Positions 18,338 through 30,468 of a stretch of 64,000 nt of DNA are shown one piece after another (positions within the stretch are counted from its first letter, which is position 1; each line of letters starts with the position of its first letter). Position numbers and translations under genes: made by a program. Under the pieces are notes generated by a model. The model was not told where the DNA came from, did not search any database, and was given only the letters and a program-made list of their open reading frames with translations. The DNA is taken from contig JAUPFV010000005.1 in assembly GCA_036936605.1 (NCBI GenBank), positions 1,415,670-1,479,669 of the forward strand. Reading direction: 5' to 3'. The DNA is from Limnanthes douglasii subsp. nivea (Eukaryota; Streptophyta; Magnoliopsida; Brassicales; Limnanthaceae).

Positions 18338-20900
18338 AGTATTTTATCTATAAATATATTAAATATCGATTTGTCCAAAGCTTAGTTTCGAATTAGCCGT
18401 GGAGTAAATAGGATATCCGATTTGCCAAATAGGATATCCGATTTTTTAAAAGGATATCCGATTTAACATTAATATTTTAAAAAAAAAATAAAATTCGATT
18501 ATTTTATCTATAAATACCTCACCTACTTATTTAATCTGGGCTAATCTCTCAAATATAAATCTCTCAAATCACAAATTTATTTCTAGCGTAATATCTAGTT
18601 CCAAAATCTTTTACACAAATATTTAGTTATTCAAATATTATGCTTCTATAAGTATTAGTTGAATTTTTTAAAACAATTAGAGATATTGCTTGATAAATCT
18701 AATAAATTTTTAAAAATATATAATATTTAAAAATATCTAAAAATATCTACTAACAATTTTTAAAAATATTGTAGATATATAGTTACATGATTTGAACTTT
18801 TTATTTAATTATATAATAAACTATTTAAAACATAAAAATTGTATTGATTTTTTTTAGAGTTTTGGGTTATTTTATCTATAAATAGCTTACCTACTAACCT
18901 AACGTTTGCTCATCTCTCAAACCATATCTCACACAAATATATAGTTCTTAAATCTCTCATATCACAAATATATTTGTACATAATATAGTTCACAAATCTC
19001 TTCCAAGAATATCTAGTTAATTATCACTTGAGAAATCTAATAAAATTTTGAAAATATATAGTATTTGAAAATATCTTCTAACAATTTAAATATATATTAA
19101 AAATATCTAGTACAAGATTTGAACTTTTAATCTAAATGTATTAAAAACTATTTAAAATACAAAAATTGGATTATTATTTTTCTTAGTTTTTCAATTATTT
19201 AATCTATAAATATATTAAATATCGATTTTCCCAAAGTTTAGTTTGGAATTACCCGTGTAGCAAATAAGATATCCGATTTTGCCAAATAGGATATCCGATT
19301 TGACAAAAAGGTTATCCGATTTGCCATTAATATTTTAAAAAAAAACTTCTCATTATTTTATCTATAAATACCTCACCTACTAACTTACTCTTGTCTAATC
19401 TCTCAAATAATATCTCATACAAATATCTAGTTACTAAATCTCTCAAATCACAAATCTATTTCTACATAATATCTAGTTCTCAAATATTTTACACAAATAT
19501 ATAGTTATTCAAATGTTTCTATATTTATTAACTTAATTGATTTATTTAAAACAAATGAAGATATTAATTGAGAAATCCAATAAAATTTTGAAAATATATA
19601 ATATTCCAAAATATCTAAAAATCTTCTACGGATTTAAAAATATATTCTAAATATGTAATTACAAGATTTAAACTTAAGTTAAATATATAAAATAAACTAT
19701 TTAAAATATAAAAATTGGATTAATTTTGTTTTCTTAATTTTTTCGATTATTTTATCTATAATATTTTAAATATCGATTTTCCCAACGCTTGGTTTTGAAT
19801 ATTTTTTTTTTGGTATTAAAAAACGTAAATTAATTGAAAAGGTTCATACATAATCCTGGGGCATACCCCGAGGTGATACACTACTACAATATAAGTTCAT
19901 AACATGGCATGAAAATACTAGAAGATAGTTCTGAAGCCCATTGCCCAGAAACAAGGATGGACATCATGGGTAATACTGCGAATAATAATAATCTGACATG
20001 GGGTAAGTAGGACTCGGTAGCGAAGACAGACTCCAGGATCAGTCAACTTCCATGCTCCATTCCAGAAAGGGGTCACCTGAAACAATGAAAAATAGTAAGT
20101 TAGATAGTAGTCAACTACGTTGGCCAGACAATCTTGGTTCCATGAAATTTGTATCGGAGGTCCGATAAGATATGGAAGGAGATTGAGGATGCTAAAGCGG
20201 GAGCATATCCAAAAATTCTTGAATTCTGCTCCTTCCAAACGTGGTAAACGACCGCGTTGAAACAAGTGCGCCAAATACAATGGTCACTATGATTTTGACC
20301 ATCTTGAAGCCTCAAGAATCCAAGATTGCTAGCTTAAGCTAAGGAATGGGAAGCCAAGTTTACGATACTCTGAACGAAACTACACTCAAAGAGACTTGGC
20401 CCATTCCAGATACTCTGAACGAAACTACACTCAAAGAGACTTGGTTTTGAATTAGCTGTTGGGAAAATAAGATATCTGATTTTGTCCAATTTAACAATAA
20501 TTTTTTTTATGAAAATTTTCCGATTATTTTATTTATAAATACCCTACCTATTAACCTAATCTCCACTCATCTCTCAAATCATATCTCACACACAAATATC
20601 TAGTTCTTAAATCTTTCAAAATTATACAATATATCTAATACACTATTTAAAATAAATCTTTCAAAATTATACAATATATCTAATACACTATTTAAAATAA
20701 AAATTTAAAATATACAAGTCGGATTAGGCCTAGTTTCAAATTAGCCGTTTGGCAAATAGAATATAGGATTTGTCAAATAGGATATATGATTTAACATTTT
20801 TTTTTAATTTTTTCATTATTTTATGTCAAAATAACCCTGACTATTAACCTAAGATTTGCTCATTTTTCAAATTATATCTCACACAAATATCTAGTTCTTA
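18338..20900. repeat. Diverged tandem family of TATA-containing blocks
   Basis: A block recurs at about 18338-18660, 18865-19020, 19196-19520, 19745 (resuming at 20453)-20620 and 20727-20930. Its parts are TATCTATAAATA, a set of GGATATCCGATTT words, TATAAATACCTCACCTACTAA, CTCATCTCTCAAATCATATC and ACAAATATCTAGTTCTTAAA. Units differ in length (about 290-520 bp apart once the LINE insertion is removed) and by many substitutions, so this is an old array. The TATAAATA box followed by a CT/CA-rich leader resembles a promoter and 5' leader, but no downstream coding region was found. Confidence 0.65.
19801..20439 (-). mobile_element. 5'-truncated LINE (non-LTR) insertion
   Basis: A 639-bp insertion flanked by the 13-bp direct repeat CTTGGTTTTGAAT (19788-19800 and 20440-20452). 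It carries a short poly(A) end on the minus strand (the T-run at 19802-19811) and splits one unit of the TATA-containing repeat. The minus strand at about 20150-20315 encodes CFNAVVYHVWKEQNSRIFG, the C-terminal signature that follows the RT zinc-binding domain of plant LINEs. A 36-bp stretch (GATACTCTGAACGAAACTAC...) is duplicated at the 5' end (about 20362-20397 and 20409-20444). Confidence 0.8.
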
Positions 20901-22944
20901 AATCTCTCAAATAATAAATCTATAAATTATAAATAAAAATATGTTGAAATAAAAATATATAAAAAAAAATTGAAAATAAAATTAGTTTAATACATTTAAA
21001 TATCTCACACAAATTTAATTTTTTATTATTATAAAAGTATAAATATAAATATTTTTAAATATTTAAAATTAAATTATTTTCTAAATGGCACTATAATATT
21101 TTCGGGAACTAGCATTCAAATATTTTTTCAAAATACACTCCAAAATGGTTCAAATATAGATATTGATCCATGAAGAAAATTGTTAAACCATGCAAAACAA
21201 TTTGATCTAAACGATCATAGAGAAATTCTGGCACATAAGAGTCTCATTAGAGTTGAATCCAAGTATCGTATTATGAATTCGTTCCTCATAGTATACTGGA
21301 TCCCCTAGTCCCGTGAGATGGATTAAAGTTTCTAGGATGTTGAGTCTGTAAAATTTTATGACACAATAACGATTGTGCAAAATTATATGAGGCTAAATTT
21401 GATCTTTTAAATTTCCTCCTAATTCAGTTGATCGTTATTATCATTAAAAATTACTACTAATTGTACCATTTTAGGCATTTGTTCTATTTATGCTATCATT
21501 TCGTCATGTCTTTGGATTTGCAATATACTAGTAACTCGAATTTTATTGTTCAATGCTGACTAAAAAATATTAACATCTTAACAATTGTAGATTTATGGTT
21601 AGCTCGTACTTTAATTAGTTTATAGAGGTAGAGATAAAATATTAGCAGTTAATATACCAAAACACAAGGATCTATGAACTTATTGTCTACCAAACATGTG
21701 TCTATCTATTCTTAAGCGAGTCATCACAATTAGTTTGGATTGATATTTTGTAACTATTTTCATAATCTAAAATTTTAGATTACTATATAATCCAACAGTT
21801 TTTTATATTTAAGGTAGCTTTTTATTACCCACTGTCACCGTAAATATACCTACCTAAAATTACGCGAGTAAATATAACTAGTCTAATACATTATCTAGTT
21901 GGAAAGAAAAGAATGACTAATAGTCTTCAAATCTGCTATCTAGTCTCATATACCTACTACATTGGAGATGCTTACAAGGATAATATTAATATTGTTATAA
22001 TTTGGTAACCGTTGATATCTTTTTTATAACTATAATAATTAATTAAAATCATAAATTTATTTCACAAATATAAATATTTAAGTCGGATAAATTTAGACAA
22101 AACTTATATATTTAAATGAATTTACATATTTAAAAAAATTATATAATTTATTACAAATTAAAATAAATATAAATAAATAATAATATTTTTTTTATAAAAT
22201 TTGTTACTGGAGTTATAAATTGGTCCCAAATTTAAAGATTTATATTTGGTATATTATTATTATTATATATGATATATATTTTATTAAATAATTAATTATT
22301 AAAAATATATTTTGTAAATAAATAAATAATAAATGGGTACGATAAGTATTCCGAACCCGAAAGACTTGAAATCAAAAGATATATTTTATCCAAACTAATA
22401 TATTATTCCAAGCCTACCTATTATCATCTTGATTATTTATGGGACAAAATAATTGGGTTTATTGGTGTGTATAGTATTTTATTTATTTTAGATTTTTTAA
22501 TATAATATTGCTTTCTAGTGTACCACTAATTGCATTTAATAATAAAGGGTAAAAGAAAAACTAAAAATCCAGACCTAAAAGCACTACAGTAAAAATGATA
22601 TAAAGTTATGCTTTACCATAAGAGTTATACTTCTACAACACCAATGTCCATGTACAAGTTACAAAATTTGAACACAAACAAAATCCCTAGCCGTCGTAGC
22701 TAATTGTATCCCTTTGGCACAACTTATTTGGACTCTGATGCAGCCTCTTGAAGTATCAAGACATCATTATTAGTACTGTTGTTTTCACCAGATCCTTCTT
22801 TCACATTTCTTGTAACCTGCATATCTTTTAAAGCCGTATCAGATTTATTTTCTTCATTGTTACTAAAATTTAATCAATACACAAATACCTTAACTGTAAC
22901 TTGCATAGGAGAATTGAGCTACATCGAGTAACTATGATCAATCT
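20901..22944. other. AT-rich DNA without recognised genes
   Basis: No coding region is supported. A GC-richer piece (about 21170-21380) contains the words ATCATAGAGAAATTCTGGCACATAAG but no open frame. CACTACAGTAAAAATGATA near 22591 resembles a CACTA end but lacks a partner. Confidence 0.45.
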
Positions 22945-23164
22945 CGTTGTTTGACACGTACATAATGTCGAATGTGCAGCTCAAATAGTTCAGTCATTTC
23001 GTTGTTTGACACGTACATAATGTCGAATGTGCAGCTCAAATAGTTCAGTCATTTCGTTGTTTGACACATACATAATGTCGAATGTACAACTCAAATAGTT
23101 CACTCATTTTGTTGTTTGACACGTACATAATGTCGAATGTACAGCTCAAATAGTTCACTCATCC
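22945..23164. repeat. 55-bp tandem repeat, four copies, within gypsy integrase sequence
   Basis: Four exact-length units begin at 22945, 23000, 23055 and 23110 with CGTTGTTTGACACGTACATA. Read on the minus strand the unit encodes LFELYIRHYV-like sequence directly after the integrase words HPQSDGQTERM, so a coding segment of integrase was amplified after the element stopped evolving as a gene (55 is not a multiple of three). Confidence 0.92.
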
Positions 23165-25390
23165 GCTCTGTCTGCCCATCGGATTGAGGGTGGAAACTAG
23201 TTGAAAAGTTTAGTTTGATACCCATTAGCTTGAAGAGCTCCGTCTAGAATTACCCCGTGAAGTGTACATCTCAATCGATCACAATGTTTTCGGGATCATC
23301 CAATATGTCACCGCGTTTCTGAAAAACAATTTGGCTGCCTCGTCGGCTGTACATCCTAGTGAGGCAGCTGCAAAAAGTTGCGTATTTTGTAAACCTGTCT
23401 ACAACCACGATAATCGTTCTAAAGTCATTTGAGTTAGGCAAGCATATGATAAATTCCATTGAGACGAATGGTCTCTCCGGGATTGGAAGTGGTTCCATTG
23501 AGATGCATGGTCAATTATTTAAGGGTCCAAGATTAAATTAATTTTGATTTATAAACATATTAAGGTTGTTGTAAGTAGAAGATTTGATACGGTCGAATAA
23601 ATAACTTACTTATCTCTCTTTATAAATTAAAGAGTTATAAGAAAATGTAAATTTTGTATGAATTTAACATAGGTGATTAAATACATAGTCCATCTACTAT
23701 TTTTGAGTAAACGATTTTAGCTCGATATATTTTATAAATCAATATTTTCTTAGATGGTGTGATATTTAGCTGGAACTTCTCGTAATTCGTGGAATGTGAT
23801 ACATGAAATTTCTAGAGTTGCATCTTGTTGTACAATCGTTATTGTATGTGGATAGATATTCAAAACCATTTTTAATTTTCAATGATGATGATTTGAAAGG
23901 GTTAGTTCCTCCGCATGATAATTCTTTGTTAGTTAATTTAGAAATACTCAGGGTAATAACTTGAAAAGTTATGAACGATACAAAAAGTTAGACTAGTCTT
24001 TTACAATACAAAAAGATAGTCTAGTCTTTTACATATAAGCAGTTATGAACATTTGATTGCGATAACTTCATATAAGAAAATTGAAAGGAATTTACTAAGT
24101 TTTAATGTAAGGTTAATTTTGTCTATTTGTGAAGTACAATTTCTTGTGACAAATGGTATTGGTGAGAAATAAAAGCAATACATACTCTGTTTATGATAAT
24201 GGATACTCAATGTTAGTTATAATTCTAGGTCATCTCTGGTTACATAAAATAAAAGAAATAACTTCATCTAATCACTAGTGTGTTAAGTATTTTATTTGAA
24301 ATGGAGTTCGATTTTCTTAAGATAGTAAAAAGTACCTGGTGATTGTTTTTTGTGGTTCCAAAAGACCGCTTGGTTGTTTTTTTCAATCTTGTCTTGTTGG
24401 CATACAAGACAGCTCCGCAGGTATGTCTCTACGTCATCATGAAGTTGTGCTAAAAGAACTTCTCGTGAACTAGGGATAACGTGTGATGGGTGTCGGGGTG
24501 ACCTGCCCACCGTAAGTCATGAAATTTCTTGATGATGTCTCTATTGAAATTGTACAACTGAGTCAAGTAGACCCTTCTCCTCCAAATGAATAATAGATCA
24601 TCTTCAACCCAAAACGGTATTGTGAACGTCACCATACTTTTCACATTTTGATCCTTGTTCAATCTTACCTTTATACGAACCTATTAACATGGTCCTGGTT
24701 TTCATGAGATTCGCCAATTCTTCCTTGCGAGTGAGTGCATCTATAAGATGTTGCCTTTTCTCGGTTTATACTCATAGTTGGATTTTGCAAGGAAGTTTTG
24801 CATCACTCATTTTACGACTTTCAAATGTGATGGGGTGTCTTCTTACATAAAAAATCCTCTTATGGAAAAATCTCAAACCTTGGTGTGAACTTTAAATGGT
24901 AGTGTTGGTTTGAGAAGTTTCAAGACTGGCTCTTCGATCACGAGTTGTTTTATTTTCTTGAATGTTTCATCAATTGGTTTTACCAATATCAAGTTCTTCA
25001 TTTCTTCAATAGATCAATGGGTTGTTTTCCGTGAGTATCGATCCTAGAATGAACCATCGGTAGTAGTTGATAAAACCTAGGAAATATCCCAACTCCAGTA
25101 CTTTGGCACGGATCTTGGCTTCTTCCATTATAAGTTTCCTACTGCCGATTTTGTGACCTACGAGACTTCCTCAAATGAGCACTTATCTTTCTTTAAGTAT
25201 AGATCCTTATTCTTTAGTACTTAAAAAATGATTAGCAATTGTTTGACATACTCTTCCATCATCTTACTATAGATCACTATGTCGTCAAGATAAACCATAA
25301 CAAACTCGCCCAAGTATGAGTGAAATATTTTGTTCATTAACGTACAAAAAGTAGCAGGTGCATTACTATAAACCAAAAATAAGTGTACCA
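23165..25390 (-). pseudogene. Chromovirus-like Ty3/gypsy pol remnant (RT, RNase H, integrase)
   Basis: The minus strand holds a decayed pol in normal order. RT: NAPATFCTLMNKIFHSYLG and VMVYLDDIVIYSK with the catalytic DD (about 25270-25365), then LGYFLGFINYYRWFI (about 25050-25130). RNase H: HPITFESRKMSDAKL directly followed, after a deletion, by DALTRKEELANLM. Integrase zinc region: FHDLRWAGHP and SCLVCQQDKIEKNN. Integrase core: PLPIPERPFVSMEFIICLP, IIVVVDRFTKYATF, IVIDRD, TSFHPQSDGQTERM. The first catalytic Asp of integrase is Glu (SMEFI). The core is split from the zinc region by an 854-bp insertion (23498-24351). Many stops and shifts are present. Confidence 0.85.
23498..24351. mobile_element. 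854-bp insertion in integrase with 9-bp direct repeats
   Basis: GTGGTTCCA occurs at 23489-23497 and 24352-24360 exactly where the integrase sequence is interrupted, and the gypsy homology resumes on each side. A 9-bp duplication suggests a transposon insertion. The ends show no clear inverted repeat (one end is TTGAGATGCATGG, the other finishes ...GGTGATTGTTTTTT). The inside is AT-rich with no recognisable gene, so the class is unknown. Confidence 0.6.
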
Positions 25391-25910
25391 AAAGTAAGTT
25401 ATACTTCACCCATACTTTGACGAGTTTCTTGTTGTATATTTTGATGATATAGTGAAACAAGATGGTGAAAGAACATGTCGAACACTTGCGCACCGTTTTC
25501 CAAGCACGACAAGAGAACGATCTATACATAAACAAAAATAAGTTCTCATTGTCTAAGAATTTGTTTTTTCCTATGCCACAAAATCAGCAGCGAAAACCTT
25601 ATGATGAAAGAAGCCAAAATCCACACAATCCAAAAATGACAGTCATAACAAAAGTACATGAATTGAGATCTTTCATATGTCTTATCAAGTACTACTAACT
25701 GTTCATCTTAGGATACATACGAAAAACACCTTTGACCGACCTATTGAAGAAAGAAAAAACTTGGAGTGGTCAGACCAATACCAATGTGAGGATACTAAAA
25801 CAAAACGTGCTCGAATAGCCTCATTACGAAAGCCTTATGAACTTTTCCATGGGTACGACTCATACTGCTTTCTACAATTGACAAGACATATCGCAAATCG
25901 ATAGTTTTTT
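25391..25910 (+). pseudogene. Inverted chromovirus-like RT fragment
   Basis: On the plus strand RT sequence starts in mid-domain with LHPYFDEFLVVYFDDIV (catalytic DD). It then passes, after frame changes, to MVKEHVEHLRTVFQARQENDLYI, ELRSFICLIKYY and LLKKEKTWSGQTN, the RT thumb and start of RNase H. It belongs to the same family as the minus-strand pol to its left but points the other way, so the two RT pieces diverge from a junction near 25390. Confidence 0.8.
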
Positions 25911-26717
25911 TTCGGGTGAGATAAAGTTTTTTTTGTTATTGCGATAAAGAATCCACACAAAAAAGATTTAGGAACACAAATATATATAAAAAATCCAAAC
26001 ATAAAAAAGTCTGAAACAAAAATGAAATATAATTTATATGATAATATTTTATTTAATCTCTACAAATAACAAATAAAGTAAATTATTAAAAATTGAGATA
26101 GATGATTTATTTAGGTTTTATGATAAATAAACTTGTATAATTGGATCCTTTTAAGAGCGCAACAATAGTGAATTGATTTTCAAAAACTAAAAAAACAACA
26201 CTATGTTTCACTGATATGAATTATGGATCCAAAATAGAATAAACCAAATCACTTATTTCGAACCATATATTAGTATTAATTCGTACTAAAAAAATCAGAA
26301 AGAACCTAAATCACGTATCTGTGGTTTGCAAAATGCATTTGAAAAGTTCTGAAAAAGGTAGCTCAGTAGGTGGACTAAGGTACGTTTTTTTAGTCTGAGT
26401 CTGTCACACCTATATGGAGAAAACGCTAACGCTTTCTTAGTCTGAGAGCCTATCACACCCATATGCCTATACGTACATTCGTTGAGTAGCTTTGCATTCT
26501 CTTTTAAAAAATGCATTTGAATTCCAAAATCCAGTTAGAGAAAAAAATAAGTTGAGACTGGCATACATAACAACATTACTCGTTACTCTATATAGACAAT
26601 CAAAAGAATTACGTTTCTAACATCTAGATATTAAATCAAAGTTGACTGAATTGAATTCAAAGGCTTCGTGTCATTGATCTTTTTTCAAATCTGCAATATA
26701 AGGTGTACTGATCCATC
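25911..26717. other. AT-rich DNA without recognised genes
   Basis: No coding feature is supported. A short duplicated phrase (TTTAGTCTGAG...TGTCACACC...ATATGG at about 26390-26420 and CTTAGTCTGAGAGCCTATCA at about 26437) is the only structure noted. Confidence 0.45.
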
Positions 26718-27838
26718 ATGGAAGAATTTCTTTGTCTCGAATCACAAAAGAATCTTCAAACTTCTCATCTAACAGCTCCATCAACTCTGCACCAAAAGTT
26801 GTACTCCAAAGTAATTGAAAATTCTGGAAACTCAACAAAACTCAAACCATATTATATCAATCACAAAGAAAACCACAGAGATATGCGATTTTAAGAGAAT
26901 GTTAATAATATTCTACTAACATCTTCAGCATACACTCTGATCGGGAAGTTTTCTCAAGGACTACCTAAAAGACAAATCCTTGAAAAGTTCTATAACAAAA
27001 GAATATTTATGGGAGATTTCTTCTACTCAAACTAGGACTCATGGCACCTATTTTTGGAATTCTCTATCAAAGAAGATATCAAAAGATATGGACTCGTGGA
27101 ATATGGACTGTAGGCCAACGTGCAATGAGGATTTGTAAATGATAACTATCTTTTAATCCCCAAAAAAGAATCTCCTATTGTGTTGATATGGATAAGAATA
27201 GAAAGGCTACCTGAACATTTATACACCAAAGATACCTGCAAAAAGCTCAATGGTAAAAAGGCTATGGAGTCTACTAATCAGCAAACAAGCAACATCTTAA
27301 CGCAAACAGTAATTTCAAAACTTCTCCATGAAGATGATAAAGCTGCAAAGCAAGAAAGACCAAGTCAATAATAGTTAACAATAGTGAGAAACCAATGAAT
27401 AAATCAGAATTCTTTGAGGAACATAATAATAGAAGAATTGAGGAGTCTAGAAACGATGAAGTAAAGAAAAATAATGTTTCACAAGAAAGTATAAAAGACA
27501 TAGTGAAGAAGAAGCTCATGAACATCAGGAAGATACAAATATTGACATTGATGCTAATGAGGAAATCATTGAAGTGATAAAATCATTCGGATAATGATCA
27601 CTATCTTCAAAACTGAAGAATCTGACTCAACACCATGAGAATACCTGACACCTACTAAAGAGAATACTGGTAGCCTACCTATTACTCCAACCCTAAGGCA
27701 GAGACAAATTGGTCCAATTTTTCAAAAACTCTTTGACATAAAACTTAAACTAGTAAGAGCAAACAACAAGAACAAGGCTTTAGTGATAAAATCTCTTCAG
27801 TTTAAAAAGACAATAAGATCTTCATTTTTCAGCCCTAA
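26718..27838 (+). pseudogene. LINE ORF1 (DUF4283-type) remnant
   Basis: ORF1 of plant LINEs encodes an RNA-binding protein. A candidate start is the ATG at 26718 (MEEFLCLESQ). It is followed by LYSKVIENSGNSTKLKPYYI, the DUF4283-like YTLIGKFSQGLPKRQILEKF, DSWHLFLEFSIKEDIKRYG, PKKESPIVLIWIRIERLPEH and LYTKD, the typical order of that domain. The later part (27240-27838) is low-complexity and charged with stops. The zinc knuckle was not seen. Confidence 0.75.
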
Positions 27839-28965
27839 ATGATTAAAGTTATATATTGGAATATAAGAGGCGTTGGAAATAAAACTTCAGTAAGAACATT
27901 GAAGTCAATAGTCAGAAAGGAGAAAATAAGAATCTTATTCATACAAGTACATTGCAAATGTCTCCAGCAAAATTTGGATGCTGTGGAACGATGACATAGA
28001 GATGACCATTATGCATGACTATGTTTAATGCACCCACATCAACATTAATCACCCTATGCTAGAATTAAATCTCCATGTGATATGTGTATATGCTAAATGT
28101 CATAGAAGAGAAAGAATAGAGCTATGGAATATAATAACAAGCATTGCTCAATCAACAAACAAATGACTGCTATTGGGTGACTTAAATGTTATATATCTCA
28201 TTCTGAACAAATAGGTTGTACTAACTAGTGTTATCAAAGTTCTACTGAATTTAATGATGTAATTAAAGACTGTTTCCTTGCGGATGCGGGATTTTCAAGT
28301 GCTAAATTTACGTGGACAAACAAGACAAAATGGAAGCGATTTGATCGGGTGGTAATTAACCAAGAGTAGACTGATTACTTTGGATAAACTAAAGTGGAGC
28401 ATGTGGCACAGAGATGCTCTGACCATACACCATTATGTATATCAATCATCGAAGAAAGAGTTAAATACAAAAGTAGCTTCAAATTCTTGAACATACGGAC
28501 CATGGTTAAGGACTTTATTAACATTGTTGAAACAAGTTGGGAGAAAGCTATGGTGAGCTATCCACTGTTTATCTTTTGGAATAAATTAAAGAGGCTGGAA
28601 AATACCTTAAAAGAATGGAACAAAAAGAAATTTGAAAATGTTTTTGACAAAGTAATTCAGACTGAAGATATTGACAAAAGTTGTGAAGCTAGATATTCAA
28701 CCTCAAACAGAATGGAAGACCAAATCAACCTATCTAAGGCAACTGCTAACCATCTACTAGCTCTCTCCATGGAAGAAGAATTATGGAAACAAAAATGTTG
28801 TCTAATGGATTGGGGATGAAGACATGAATAAAAGGAAATATAATAATTATGTGAAATGAAAGAGAAGAACAAGAAGGATTGCAGGAATAAAGATGAACAA
28901 CATATGGTATTCAAATGATGATATCATTAAATCATCTATTGTGGATTATTAACAAAAAATTCTCC
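27839..28965 (+). pseudogene. LINE ORF2, endonuclease domain and start of RT linker
   Basis: The apurinic-type endonuclease of LINE ORF2 nicks the target DNA. It starts at the ATG at 27839 with MIKVIYWNIRGVGNKTSVRT, then HVICVYAKCHRRERIELW, LLLGDLNVI, FLADAGFSSAKFTWTNKTKW, RFDRVVIN, and VEHVAQRCSDHTPLCISI with the catalytic SDH. The open stretch 28394-28819 continues with SFKFLNIRTMVKDFINIVE and EEELWKQKC, and shifted pieces (RRTRRIAGIKMNN, IIKSSIVDY) reach about 28960. The expected RT does not follow. Confidence 0.85.
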
Positions 28966-30400
28966 CTTCTCCTATATATAGTTATAAATCTACGTACTAA
29001 ACTATTAAAATTCATACAAACCATTCAACTCAAATATTTCATCATAAAATTGCATATAGTTTAATGTATCAATAACTAATACCTCTATATTTTAATTGAG
29101 ATAAAAAACAATACAAAATCTTAATTTCAACAATATATTTAGAAAAAACTTGTTCAATGCAAGTACTATAGAAGTTTAAGCACTAAAATAACACATGTTA
29201 TGATACCAAAGGAAAGACAAAAAACAACATGAAAATTGAATTCAAGAAACTTCAAACAGTAGAAGTTGAGACATCCATAATAGATTATCTTCATGCGTAT
29301 TCCATTGCCCCATCTTTGTCAACAATTGTGATAAAAAAATTAGAGGTGTCACAACCAGTTTTGATGGAGTTTCTACAATGCATTTATCAACCACAACAAC
29401 TGCTTCTTCCACTGAAAGCTCATTGCGATATAACATGTCCATGGTAAAAAGCGAAAAGCACGAGAAGTAACCGAATGCAACCTTTTCAACCTTGTGGTAA
29501 GTAACAATGTAATCGATGGATGGGAATGTTTCTTTGTCGTACCGGTCAACATGATGTTCACCGAGTATGGGTTCTGAAACTTTAGAGCTTGTAGTTTCTA
29601 ATAAAATTTATACATATAATATTAAGATATCCACTTTTATTTTTACTTGGATTACGACAAATAGGCAGACCCCTCAATCTACTACATCAAAAAAATTCTC
29701 TATTGGATTTTATTAATATACAAAGGTAAAAAAGTCTTCATCGGAGTTTGTCAATCTTCATAGTCGAAGAATTTTATCTCGAAGTTTGCCAATCTAATGG
29801 TGCAATGACCAACACATATCTTCAAAAAATATTCTGCCAACATATTTTATTTAAAATTAAAAAAAAACATATTTTTTGCCATTGCACAACATAAAATAAG
29901 TGTATCGCTTTTTTAGGCGCCCTACCGAACCTGACAAAATAAAATAAATGTATCGCTTTTTTAGGTCCAGTTCTTAAAATTTATTTACCTAAAGGTTTTT
30001 TAAAATTAAAATTCAGCAATTTCAATATTTTTATTTGTTTACCTGTACTGTTAGACAAAAAAATAAACATTGTTGAAAGAAAATGACGTTCGGAATTTCA
30101 GTTTTTTAAAAAACTTAAATTGAAAATGAAAACTAAACAAAACTTGACAAATTAGGCGTCAAAAAATGACGTTTGTGGTTGGTTGGTAGAAAAAAATCCA
30201 TTTGACGTTAAATGGAGTGACATATTTCTAAAAACTCAATGAGGATAACATAAATTATATATAATTTTTGTTTATAGGTGTGTTATTAATTCTGGAGAAT
30301 AGGTATTTAGGGTTGTGGCTGGAAATAGGAGTCCAAGAAACAATTTGGACTCTAACCTTGGGCTGGGCCCTAGGAGAATAGGAGTCCACGGACTCTACCT
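28966..30400. other. AT-rich DNA without recognised genes
   Basis: No supported gene. A local duplication of ATAAAATAA(G/A)TGTATCGCTTTTTTAGG occurs near 29890-29920 and 29940-29970. Short open stretches at 29.2-29.5 kb resemble nothing known. Confidence 0.45.
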
Positions 30401-30412
30401 TGTACTAAAGAC

Positions 30413-30446
30413 TTTATAAAACCAAATTCGCTCAATCACAAACCCT
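30413..30446 (+). promoter_or_regulatory. TATA box and telo-box leader
   Basis: TATAAAA at about 30413-30419 is followed by AAACCCTAG at about 30439-30447, and an ATG lies 50 bp downstream. A TATA box plus an AAACCCTA telo-box close to the start is typical of plant genes linked to translation and growth. Confidence 0.45.
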
Positions 30447-30468
30447 AGACATTGTATGCTTCTCCCAA

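Larger units (their letters stand above)
26718..28965 (+). mobile_element. LINE (L1-type non-LTR) remnant with ORF1 and endonuclease
   Basis: ORF1-like and ORF2 endonuclease-like sequences follow each other on the plus strand, as in plant L1 LINEs. RT is absent and homology stops near 28965, so the 3' half is missing. Multiple stops and frameshifts show that it is long dead. Confidence 0.85.

Noticed and set aside
19918..20280. 120-residue minus-strand open frame in the LINE fragment
   Set aside because: The frame carrying the conserved VVYHVWKEQNSRIFG signature is a different one (20115-20315); this longer frame is mostly a shadow or LINE 3' UTR.
22591..22610. CACTACAGTAAAAATG as a second CACTA transposon end
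   Set aside because: The orientation does not close an element with 16943, there are no subterminal repeats nearby, and short matches are expected in AT-rich DNA.
29229..29561. Open frames of 60-72 residues on both strands
   Set aside because: No recognisable motifs, overlapping frames on both strands, AT-rich surroundings; consistent with chance.
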